From Vulcanimicrobiota bacterium (lineage in GTDB: Bacteria > Vulcanimicrobiota > Vulcanimicrobiia > Vulcanimicrobiales > Vulcanimicrobiaceae): a DNA stretch of 8,997 nt. A model generated the notes under the pieces. It had not been told where the DNA came from. It ran no database searches and saw nothing but the letters and a program-made list of their open reading frames with translations. Below are positions 1 to 6,150 of this stretch, piece by piece (the first letter of the stretch is position 1; each line of letters opens with the position of its first letter). A program made the position numbers and the translations under genes. The stretch lies in contig JAFARW010000009.1 of the NCBI GenBank assembly GCA_019245275.1, forward strand, positions 1 to 8,997, in the 5' to 3' direction.

Positions 1-2
1 CG

Positions 3-404
3 ATGAGCATCTCGCGAATCTGGCTGACGCCGATCATCTTGCTCGTACTGGTCGGCGTCTCGTTTTGGGCCACGGCAATTGAACTGCCGCCCGGAACGCT
101 GTGGCTCCCGGCGCTCGCGGTGGCTATCGGACTTGTGATCGGGATACCGTTCGGGATTTTGCGCTGCCGGCACAGCAAAATGCGCGCCGGCAAAAAGCCG
201 CGCACGATTGTCGTGGAGCCGTCGGCAATTACGCTGATTCTCTTTTTTGTGGCGTTTGGGGCGCGCTATGCGATTCGCTTATTCGTCCCAACCGCCGGGC
301 CGATCGCGATCGCGCCCGCTGACGGATTCATCGCCTTCGCAATCGCGTCCGTCATCGCGTCGCGCTGGATCTTATATACGCGCTTCAAAGCGCTCTCAGC
401 GTAG
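3..404 (+). CDS. Small multi-spanning membrane protein, possibly CcdC/DUF1453-like (5' end uncertain)
   Basis: The 133-residue product is mostly hydrophobic, with about four predicted membrane segments (roughly residues 7-27, 33-53, 73-92 and 104-122). Between segments 2 and 3 lies a short basic loop (around residues 54-68, rich in R, K and H). The layout of a glycine-rich second helix, a basic loop and a later helix ending in Arg resembles small CcdC/DUF1453-type membrane proteins, but I cannot confirm the family and the function is unknown. The ATG lies 2 bases from the window edge, so any ribosome-binding site is out of view and the true start may be further upstream. The stop TAG overlaps the end of the convergent protease gene by 9 nt. 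An inverted repeat starting at its stop codon may end its transcript. Confidence 0.6.
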   Translation: MSISRIWLTPIILLVLVGVSFWATAIELPPGTLWLPALAVAIGLVIGIPFGILRCRHSKMRAGKKPRTIVVEPSAITLILFFVAFGARYAIRLFVPTAGPIAIAPADGFIAFAIASVIASRWILYTRFKALSA

Positions 405-1178
405 CCGGTCTTCGCGAAAGCCGGCTTCGTTCAGCGGCGTTGCCGTTGAGATGTTGCTGCTAAAACGGCCAAAAAGCGTCGGATTCGCCGCGAACTCATT
501 TTCCAGATCGGAAATCCGGTGGTCGTCCCGCGGATGATCTGAGAGCGCTTCGGGCGGCTTTCCGCCGGTCGGATGCGCTTCGTACTGCTCGAAAAGCCAA
601 ACCATTCCCCACGGATTGATGCCGGCTTGCGCGCACGTCACCGCGCCCTTAGCGTCGGCTGCATGTTCAACGCCGCGCGTGAAGGTCAAGCCGATCAACT
701 GGTCCGCTGAGCCCAACAGAAAGTTCGAGAAGCCTCGTCCGCCGAGCAGTACCGAGGCAATGCTGGCCAGCAGATCGACGTTCTGCTGTTTCTGCGCCAA
801 GTGCACGACGTCGTGATGAATTGTATGCGATGTCTCGTGACAGAGAACGCCGGCCAATTCTTCCTTATTCTGTGCGAACCTCATCATCGAGTCGGTAACG
901 TAAACGTTCCCGCCCGGCACCGAAAACGCGTTCGGCGATTTCTCATGGACGAGAATGAAGCGAAACGGTGTGTCGTACTGCGGATCGGCGACTTGCTTGA
1001 TCCGCAGTGCGATGGGGTTGAGAACCTTGTAATAGGGCGAGTTCGTGATGATCTCGCCGCGACGCGCGAGCTGCGCGTACACTTGCTGGCCGATTTGCTG
1101 TTCGCTCTGCGCGAACGCCGGGGCCACCAGAGCCGCGATCAGCCCGAGGCCGAGAACCGCCGCCAGAAACCGCTTCAT
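396..1178 (-). CDS. Secreted M48-family zinc metalloprotease
   Basis: The 260-residue protein starts with a clear signal peptide: a basic MKR, a hydrophobic stretch to about residue 20, and an AFA-Q cleavage site near residues 23/24. It is therefore probably periplasmic or cell-surface. The zinc site is HETSH at residues 114-118 (HExxH). The third ligand is probably E171 in the EHAAD segment (171-175, the usual ExxxD helix), and a SDHP segment near 213-216 matches the conserved C-terminal His-Pro of the family. This organisation is that of BepA/LoiP-like M48 peptidases, which degrade misfolded envelope proteins. It lacks the C-terminal TPR domain of BepA, so a LoiP-like quality-control role is the better inference. 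It lies 36 nt downstream of hppA on the same strand and is probably co-transcribed. No clear Shine-Dalgarno sequence precedes the ATG. Confidence 0.88.
   Translation of the reverse strand: MKRFLAAVLGLGLIAALVAPAFAQSEQQIGQQVYAQLARRGEIITNSPYYKVLNPIALRIKQVADPQYDTPFRFILVHEKSPNAFSVPGGNVYVTDSMMRFAQNKEELAGVLCHETSHTIHHDVVHLAQKQQNVDLLASIASVLLGGRGFSNFLLGSADQLIGLTFTRGVEHAADAKGAVTCAQAGINPWGMVWLFEQYEAHPTGGKPPEALSDHPRDDHRISDLENEFAANPTLFGRFSSNISTATPLNEAGFREDRLR
403..426. terminator. Possible bidirectional hairpin at convergent gene ends
   Basis: AGCCGG (403-408) and CCGGCT (421-426) are perfect inverted arms. The inner 12 bases contain the self-complementary TTCGCGAA, so the whole 24-nt element is a near-palindrome with one two-base mismatch on each side. 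It begins at the stop codon of the + strand membrane-protein gene and lies within the last codons of the minus-strand protease gene. There is no T-tract on either side, so it is not a canonical intrinsic terminator. It could still act as a 3' stem, or simply reflect coding constraint. Confidence 0.3.
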
Positions 1179-1214
1179 CTAATGTAGTAGAACGCGAGTT
1201 GAACGCGGTTTGGT

Positions 1215-3359
1215 TTAGTGGACCAGGAAAGCAACCAGCAGCAGGGCGACGATGTTCAGGACCTTGATCATCGGGTTGATGGCCGGTCCGGCGGTGTCCT
1301 TATAAGGATCGCCGACCGTATCGCCGGTGACGGCTGCGGCGTGAGCGACCGACCCCTTGCCGCCTAAATTGCCGTCCTCGATATATTTCTTCGCGTTGTC
1401 CCAAGCGCCACCGCCGCTCGTAAATGAAATCGCGACAAAGAGACCGGTGACGATCGACCCGACGAGGATGCCGCCCATCATCTGCGCACCGGCGTTGCCC
1501 GGCAAAATATTAAAGAAGCTCAGGAGCACGACGAGGATCGGCACGCCGACCGGAATCAGCGCCGGCAGAACCATCTCTTTGAGCGCGGCGCGCGTGACGA
1601 TGTCGACCGTTGTAGCATAGTTCGGCCGCGCGGTACCTTGCATGATGCCAGGAATCTCGCGGAATTGACGGCGCACTTCTTCCACGACCGCACCACCAGC
1701 GCGCCCAACTGCTTCCATCGAAAGCGACGAGAACAGATACGGCAAGAGGCCGCCGATCAGCAAGCCCGTGAGCACGTACGGATCGCCGATGCCGAACACT
1801 GCCGGATGTGTTGCGCACGCTGCGCGCGGCGCCGCATGACACTTGTCGCTGAGTTCCCGCAAGAATGAGGCAAAGAGAACGACTGCGGCGAGCGCGGCCG
1901 AGCCGATGGCGTATCCCTTGGTGACGGCTTTCGTCGTGTTGCCGACAGCATCAAGCGGATCCGTTACGCCGCGCACATCCGCCGGGAGGTCGGCCATCTC
2001 GGCGATGCCACCGGCGTTGTCCGTAATCGGTCCGAATGAATCGATCGCGACGATAATGCCGGCCATTGAAAGCATCGCCATGACGGCGATCGCGACGCCG
2101 TAAAGACCGGCGAGCGCAAACGAAATCAGGATGCCCGCGACGATCACGATCGCCGGCAATGCCGTCGCCTGCATCGAAACCGCGAGGCCGCTAATGATGT
2201 TTGTTGCGTGACCCGTGACCGAAGCATTCGCGATGCGCCGCACCGGCGAGAACTGCGTTCCCGTGTAGTACTCGGTGATGTATGTAATCAAGCCGGTGAT
2301 CGCTAAGCCGATCAGCGCGCAGACGAAGATCGCCCAGGCCGGCACATCATGACTCAATCCGATCGTTGCCGCCGCGATGCCGCCGCTGAACTCCGCGCGG
2401 GTAATGAAGAAGAAGAGAATCGCGGAAATGATCGCCGAGCTGACCAAGCCGCGATAAAGTGCATTCATGATCTTGCCGCGGCCGCTAGCACTCATTCGAA
2501 CGAAGAACGTTCCAATGATCGATGCGACGATCGAAGCGGCTCCCAAGACGATTGGGAACGTGACCGCGCCTGGTACGGATCCGAGAACGAGATGTCCTAA
2601 GAGCATCGCAGCGACGGTGGTAACCACGTAAGTTTCAAAGAGGTCCGCCGCCATGCCGGCGCAATCGCCGACGTTATCGCCCACATTGTCGGCAATAACT
2701 GCCGGGTTACGCGGATCGTCCTCGGGGATGCCCGCTTCAACTTTTCCGACGAGGTCCGCGCCGACATCAGCGGCTTTCGTATAGATGCCGCCGCCCAAGC
2801 GCGCAAAGACCGAGATGAGCGAACATCCGAATGCTAGGCCGATCATCGCGGCGAGCGACTTTGCTTGATCGCCGCCGTTGATCGAAAGCAGAATCCAGTA
2901 GTAGCCGCTGACCGCGAGCAATCCAAGACCGACGACGAGCAAACCCGTGATTGCGCCTCCTCGAAACGCGACGCTCAGCGCGGGCGCAAGACCGCTGCGA
3001 GCCGCTTCTGCGGTGCGCACATTCGCACGCACGGAAACAACCATGCCGATAAAACCGGCCGAGCCGGAGAGCACGGCGCCGATCAGAAATCCGACTGCGG
3101 CCTGCCATCCGAGCACCGGCGCGATGCCGATCAAGATCGCAAGAATGATGGCAACGATCCCGATCGTCGTGTATTGGCGCACGAGAAACGCCATCGCGCC
3201 CTCTTGAATTGCGCGCGCAATCTCTTGCATTCGCTCGTTCCCTGCGGGCCGCCGCAAGATCCATGCGATCAAGTAGATGCCGTAGAGGATTGCTAAAACG
3301 CCGGCGCCTAGGCCGGCGTAAATGGCGTATTGGGTTGCAATACCGGGCGCTGCGGTCAT
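1215..3359 (-). CDS. hppA: K+-independent H+-translocating membrane pyrophosphatase
   Basis: The 714-residue polytopic protein hydrolyses pyrophosphate at the cytoplasmic face and couples this to proton export across the membrane. The PPi-binding signature DVGADLVGKVE is at residues 198-208, followed by the acidic D/N-rich segment (about 213-232, including DNVGDNVGD). A second Mg-PPi segment, DSFGPITDNAGGIAEM, is at 440-455, and the C-terminal GDTVGDPYKDTAGP segment at 679-692. The ion-specificity motif reads GNTTKAVT (473-480). Lys477 and Thr480 replace the Ala and Gly of K+-dependent enzymes, which places it in the K+-independent, proton-pumping class. Length is normal for the family. The ATG has a strong Shine-Dalgarno (AAAGGGAG, complement of 3363-3370). 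The enzyme would recycle biosynthetic PPi, including that from DNA and protein synthesis, into proton-motive force. Confidence 0.97.
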   Translation of the reverse strand: MTAAPGIATQYAIYAGLGAGVLAILYGIYLIAWILRRPAGNERMQEIARAIQEGAMAFLVRQYTTIGIVAIILAILIGIAPVLGWQAAVGFLIGAVLSGSAGFIGMVVSVRANVRTAEAARSGLAPALSVAFRGGAITGLLVVGLGLLAVSGYYWILLSINGGDQAKSLAAMIGLAFGCSLISVFARLGGGIYTKAADVGADLVGKVEAGIPEDDPRNPAVIADNVGDNVGDCAGMAADLFETYVVTTVAAMLLGHLVLGSVPGAVTFPIVLGAASIVASIIGTFFVRMSASGRGKIMNALYRGLVSSAIISAILFFFITRAEFSGGIAAATIGLSHDVPAWAIFVCALIGLAITGLITYITEYYTGTQFSPVRRIANASVTGHATNIISGLAVSMQATALPAIVIVAGILISFALAGLYGVAIAVMAMLSMAGIIVAIDSFGPITDNAGGIAEMADLPADVRGVTDPLDAVGNTTKAVTKGYAIGSAALAAVVLFASFLRELSDKCHAAPRAACATHPAVFGIGDPYVLTGLLIGGLLPYLFSSLSMEAVGRAGGAVVEEVRRQFREIPGIMQGTARPNYATTVDIVTRAALKEMVLPALIPVGVPILVVLLSFFNILPGNAGAQMMGGILVGSIVTGLFVAISFTSGGGAWDNAKKYIEDGNLGGKGSVAHAAAVTGDTVGDPYKDTAGPAINPMIKVLNIVALLLVAFLVH

Positions 3360-3362
3360 GGA

Positions 3363-3417
3363 CTCCCTTTGTCAGATAGGTGCAAAAAGACGGGGCAAAG
3401 TTGCCCGTTTAAGGGAG
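3363..3417 (-). promoter_or_regulatory. Candidate structured leader of hppA with sequestered ribosome-binding site
   Basis: On the minus strand, CTCCCTT (complement of 3411-3417) can pair over 7 bp with AAGGGAG (complement of 3363-3369), which is the hppA Shine-Dalgarno sequence. Inside this outer helix lies the terminator-like hairpin described separately. The pairing would hide the ribosome-binding site 3 nt from the start codon. This is seen directly as complementarity; that it folds or regulates is inference. It does not match any riboswitch consensus I recognise; in particular I do not see the fluoride (crcB) core that sometimes accompanies pyrophosphatase genes. Confidence 0.3.
3384..3408 (-). 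terminator. Intrinsic-terminator-like hairpin in hppA leader (possible attenuator)
   Basis: Reading the minus strand, ACGGGCAA and TTGCCCCGT form an 8-bp stem with one bulged C and a very tight loop (GGGCA/TGCCC with a 4-nt loop if the last A-T pair opens). It is followed by C and five T residues (complement of 3384-3388). The order stem then T-run is that of a Rho-independent terminator directed towards hppA. No gene precedes it on this strand, so if functional it would act as a leader attenuator. The stem is short, so strength is uncertain. Confidence 0.35.
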
Positions 3418-3436
3418 CGAGTCCTTGTTCGACTTG

Positions 3437-3444
3437 TGTATAGT
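3437..3444. promoter_or_regulatory. Overlapping divergent -10-like elements between hppA and the DUF5069 gene
   Basis: On the + strand TATAGT (3439-3444) matches the TATAAT -10 consensus at five of six positions and lies 42 nt before the DUF5069 start. On the minus strand TATACA (complement of 3437-3442) matches at four of six and would give a leader of about 70 nt for hppA, long enough to include the nested hairpins. This is the most AT-rich spot in the 127-bp divergent gap. No good -35 hexamer is seen at 16-18 nt spacing for either direction, so these are tentative. Confidence 0.3.
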
Positions 3445-3486
3445 TCGCTTTGCGCGCACGCGAGTATTCGCGGGTACAAGGTTAGC

Positions 3487-3846
3487 ATGACGACAGCAAC
3501 AGTAACCGATCTACGAAACCACCCGCCGCGAAGTCCGTTCGAGGAGCTCGACGGCATGATGCTCTTGCCGCGCGCGATCGACAAAGCGCGCGCGTATATC
3601 GCTGGAACGCTCGGTGAGTACAGCTACTGCGGATGCACGGTCAACGCGCAGCTATTCGAAACGCTCGGCATTACGGAAGACGAGTTTCTTGAAGCCGTTC
3701 GAACCGCACCGACCGATGAAGATGTCGCGGCGTGGATTCGCGATCGGGTTCGGCCGGCGCCCGCACGCATCGCGGAGATGAATGATCGCGTTTCGCACGA
3801 TTCGCATATGGACGAGCTCGCTAAAGAAGAAGGCTACAAAGCCTAG
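3487..3846 (+). CDS. DUF5069 domain protein, function unknown
   Basis: Starting at the ATG at 3487 gives a 119-residue soluble protein. It is preceded by AAGG (3478-3481) at a 5-nt spacing. An upstream in-frame ATG at 3322 would extend it into hppA and across the promoter region, so I rejected it. The segments DLRNHPPRSP (8-17), LPRAIDKARAYIAGTLGEY (27-45) and the C-terminal ITEDEFLEAVRTAPTDEDVAAWI region (62-84) match the pattern I associate with the DUF5069 family: D-L-x4-PPRSP, then LPRxxDKARA and a GEY motif. No enzymatic residues are established for this family to my knowledge. Cys48 and Cys50 are adjacent to the GEY motif. The gene leads the + strand cluster and sits 19 nt before the flavoprotein gene, which suggests co-transcription but not a shared pathway. 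Confidence 0.85.
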   Translation: MTTATVTDLRNHPPRSPFEELDGMMLLPRAIDKARAYIAGTLGEYSYCGCTVNAQLFETLGITEDEFLEAVRTAPTDEDVAAWIRDRVRPAPARIAEMNDRVSHDSHMDELAKEEGYKA

Positions 3847-3865
3847 CCTCACAATAAAGCCGTGC

Positions 3866-5053
3866 ATGGAGCGCACGGAGCTTCTGGTCGTCGGCTGCGG
3901 CCCGGCCGGAGGCATCGCGGCACGCGAAGCCGCCGCCGGCGGCATTGAGTGCGTCGTTCTCGAGAAAGACACGGTCGTCGGCGCAAAACGCGTCTGCGCG
4001 GCTGGGTTGCGTCCCGGCTTCTGCGAGCAGTTCGACGTTCCGCGCTCGATCGTGCATTGCAATCCCGCTTGGCTCGCGCTTTACGATGATGCTACCGGCT
4101 GCCATAAGTTTGAAGTCGGTCCTGCGCATACGACAACGCGCGAGGAGCTCGACGGCACCATTGCCGACCTCGCGCGCAACGCCGGCGCGCAAGTGCGCTG
4201 CCGCGCACTCTTTCGCACGATAGCAATCGAGCGCGATCGAAGCATCGTCGAATACGCGGACGGCAACAGCGGCGCCCGACGACAGATCGCGGCGCGCTCC
4301 GTGTTCTTTGCAAACGGCTCGACAGCGCGATTTGACGCGGACGGCCCCTTCGCGTTTAGAAGCTGGGCAGATGGGATGCTGACGTGCTATCAGCACCGCG
4401 TCTATCCGGAACGGGCTGCCGCGGCGACCGCTTATGAAACGCTCGAGTTGCATTACTACCGGACGGCCGAAGGGCGGCAAGTCGTCGGATGGATGTTCCC
4501 GAAGCGCGACCACCTTGCCGTAGGGTTGGGCGTTGTCGGCAAGATCGAGGGCGCCCGCTTGCGCGGCGAATTGCGCGATTTTGCGGAGCGGATCGCGGCG
4601 CGACTCTATCCGAATGTGCCGTGCGCTATAAAGGAAGAAGGCCATCTCTTGTACGGTGGTCTTCCGCGGCCGGTGATCGCGCATAACGGAGTGATGGTCG
4701 GTGGGACCGCCGCGGGGCTCGTCGATGCAACGAACGGCGAGGGGATTTACGAAGCGGCCGCTAGCGGCCGATTCGCTGCGGAGGCTTGCAGAAAGTTTCG
4801 CAATTCGGCAACGCGCGCAGCGGCGGAATATGCGCGTGCAGTTCAATCGAAGTTTTATCCGCGCCTAAAGCGGCGCGTTGCGCTGATGCATTTTCTCGAA
4901 CGTAAACCGCGGCGCTTTGGAGCGCTCTTCGAACAGCTCGCGAGTACCCCGTATTTGCGAACGCTGCTCGAGCGCGAAGACGATCGTCTTTCGTTCGCGC
5001 AGCGCGGCTATCTTGTCGGGCAAGCGTTACGCTTTGCCGTGCGCGCGATCTAG
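3866..5053 (+). CDS. Geranylgeranyl-reductase-family FAD-dependent oxidoreductase
   Basis: The 395-residue product begins with a Rossmann FAD-binding motif, VVGCGPAGG (residues 8-16), ending in an acidic residue, E33, expected to hold the ribose. A second FAD-contact segment, VGGTAAGLVDATNGEGIYEA (278-297), is the hallmark of the geranylgeranyl reductase/p-hydroxybenzoate hydroxylase fold. WMFPK (209-213) matches the core of the GGR YxWxFP substrate-site motif, but the Tyr position is Val207. Family members saturate isoprenoid chains of lipids, chlorophyll or quinones. Without a prenyl-synthesis neighbour the substrate cannot be assigned; menaquinone side-chain or polyprenol reduction is a guess. 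An in-frame ATG at 3782 would overlap the upstream gene by 65 nt and add residues without family similarity, so 3866 was chosen even though its ribosome-binding site is weak. The C-terminal about 85 residues are basic and helical. Confidence 0.88.
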   Translation: MERTELLVVGCGPAGGIAAREAAAGGIECVVLEKDTVVGAKRVCAAGLRPGFCEQFDVPRSIVHCNPAWLALYDDATGCHKFEVGPAHTTTREELDGTIADLARNAGAQVRCRALFRTIAIERDRSIVEYADGNSGARRQIAARSVFFANGSTARFDADGPFAFRSWADGMLTCYQHRVYPERAAAATAYETLELHYYRTAEGRQVVGWMFPKRDHLAVGLGVVGKIEGARLRGELRDFAERIAARLYPNVPCAIKEEGHLLYGGLPRPVIAHNGVMVGGTAAGLVDATNGEGIYEAAASGRFAAEACRKFRNSATRAAAEYARAVQSKFYPRLKRRVALMHFLERKPRRFGALFEQLASTPYLRTLLEREDDRLSFAQRGYLVGQALRFAVRAI

Positions 5054-5069
5054 CTCGATCTAAAAGCCG

Positions 5070-6089
5070 TTGCTACGCTTCTTCGTCAACCGGATCGTAC
5101 GCTTGATCGCGGTCTTGATCGCGATCACCGTGATCAGCTTCTTTTTCTTACGTTTGATTCCGGGCGATCCGATAACGATTCGATTGGGCGACCATGCGAC
5201 GGCGCAGGAGATCGCCGCTTTGCGTGCTTCGATGGGTTTGGATCGTCCTTGGTACGATCAGCTCGGGCTGTACATCGTGCACGCGCTGCATGGCGACCTC
5301 GGACGTTCGACGATGGACCAGCAGCCCGTTTCGCAGAAGCTGGCCGCATATTTTCCGGCCACGGTCGAGCTCGCACTCGGCGCGATGTGTGTCGCGATCA
5401 TCTTCGGCGTCCCGCTTGGGATCGTCGCGGCCGTTCGAGCTCGCACCGTTGTTGATGCAGCGACGACAAGCTTAGCGTTGCTCGGCGTATCGATACCGGT
5501 CTTCTGGCTCGGATGGATGCTCGTGTACATCTTCAGCGTCGTGCCAAGCCACTATGGGCTCAATCTCTTTCCAATCTCGGGACGCATATCGCTGATCTAC
5601 TCGGTGCGTCCGATCACGCATCTCGTTATCCTCGACGCGCTTTTGCATGGCCAGTTCCGGGCGGCGCTCGATGCGCTGTGGCATCTGATCTTGCCCGCGG
5701 TCACGCTCGGAACGATTCCACTCGCGATCATCGCGAAGATCACGCGCAGCGGCATGCTGGATGTGCTGGGCAGCGACTACATTCGAACCGCGCGCGCAAA
5801 AGGTGCGAGCGAGTGGGCTGTGATTACTCATCACGCCTTGCGGAACGCGCTCGTGCCGGTCATCACGATCATCGGGTTGCAGACCGGTCTGCTGCTCGGC
5901 GGCGCCGTTCTGACCGAGCACATTTTCGCGTGGCCGGGCGTCGGCCGGCTAACGTTCGATGCGATTTCGAATCGCGATATGCCGCTCGTGAACGGCTGCG
6001 TGCTGCTTTTCGCCGCGGTTTTCGTCGTCGTGAACACGATCGTCGATCTGCTCTATGCGGCTGCCAATCCGCGGATCCGATATGCCTAG
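5070..6089 (+). CDS. ABC transporter permease, DppB/OppB family (peptide/nickel-type importer)
   Basis: The 339-residue inner-membrane protein has the layout of DppB-type permeases. It has an N-terminal membrane helix (about 8-29) followed by the family motif RLIPGDP (28-34), a periplasmic domain including GLDRPWYDQ (56-64) and HGDLGRS (74-80), and five more membrane segments. The cytoplasmic EAA loop, DYIRTARAKGASEWAVITHHALRNALVP (236-263), contacts the ATPase. The C-terminal FAWPGVGRL (286-294) is also conserved. The start is TTG at 5070, the first possible start after an in-frame TAA; the ribosome-binding site is weak. It follows the flavoprotein gene by 16 nt. DppB works as a heterodimer with DppC and two ATPases, but none of these, nor a binding protein, is next to it. 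Substrate is unknown (oligopeptides, nickel or similar). Confidence 0.93.
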   Translation: MLRFFVNRIVRLIAVLIAITVISFFFLRLIPGDPITIRLGDHATAQEIAALRASMGLDRPWYDQLGLYIVHALHGDLGRSTMDQQPVSQKLAAYFPATVELALGAMCVAIIFGVPLGIVAAVRARTVVDAATTSLALLGVSIPVFWLGWMLVYIFSVVPSHYGLNLFPISGRISLIYSVRPITHLVILDALLHGQFRAALDALWHLILPAVTLGTIPLAIIAKITRSGMLDVLGSDYIRTARAKGASEWAVITHHALRNALVPVITIIGLQTGLLLGGAVLTEHIFAWPGVGRLTFDAISNRDMPLVNGCVLLFAAVFVVVNTIVDLLYAAANPRIRYA

Positions 6090-6150
6090 GGCGGGGCGCT
6101 CAATCGAACAGGAGTTCGATTGGCCCGAACGGAATAGGGACCTCCCGTGA
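6082..6150 (+). CDS. Doubtful 22-codon micro-ORF bridging permease and ftsY
   Basis: An ATG inside the last codons of the permease opens a 22-codon frame whose TGA overlaps the GTG of ftsY as GTGA. It thus fills the gap exactly, with the geometry of translationally coupled genes. The peptide is charged (rich in R, E and D) and resembles nothing I know. No ribosome-binding site of its own is evident, and the frame crosses the LexA-box-like palindrome, so chance is the simpler explanation. A decayed N-terminus of a DppC partner was considered but the residues do not look like one. Confidence 0.12.
   Translation: MPRAGRSIEQEFDWPERNRDLP
6101..6122. promoter_or_regulatory. Perfect 9-bp inverted repeat resembling a LexA (SOS) box
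   Basis: CAATCGAAC and GTTCGATTG are perfect inverted arms around the 4-nt centre AGGA. The core TCGAAC-N4-GTTCGA equals the mycobacterial/actinobacterial SOS-box consensus and fits the Bacillus CGAAC-N4-GTTCG operator except for the last central base. It lies 24 nt before ftsY and upstream of recA-recX. The absence of a following T-run argues against a plain intrinsic terminator for the permease gene. LexA itself is not in the window, so the assignment rests on the motif and the presence of recA downstream. Confidence 0.5.

Noticed and set aside
2498..2512. GAAC/GTTC half-sites resembling an SOS box inside hppA
   Set aside because: Spacings are 7 or 0 nt instead of 4, the site lies mid-gene, and there is no promoter context.
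3322..3486. N-terminal extension of the DUF5069 gene from ATG 3322
   Set aside because: The extension overlaps hppA and the divergent promoter region, and family similarity begins just after ATG 3487, which has its own ribosome-binding site.
3360..3486. Fluoride (crcB) riboswitch before the pyrophosphatase gene
   Set aside because: Considered because fluoride inhibits pyrophosphatases, but I do not see the conserved crcB core on the minus strand.
3782..3865. N-terminal extension of the flavoprotein from ATG 3782
   Set aside because: It would overlap the DUF5069 gene and place 28 basic residues before the FAD motif, which normally begins within the first 10 residues.
4755..4770. Perfect 16-bp palindrome (CGGCCG-CTAG-CGGCCG)
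   Set aside because: It encodes the conserved Ala-Ala-Ser-Gly-Arg stretch of the flavoprotein, so coding constraint and GC bias explain it.
3821..4846. 341-codon open frame on the minus strand opposite the flavoprotein gene
   Set aside because: It shadows a gene with clear FAD motifs on the + strand; its translation is Arg/Ala/Cys-rich without domain features.
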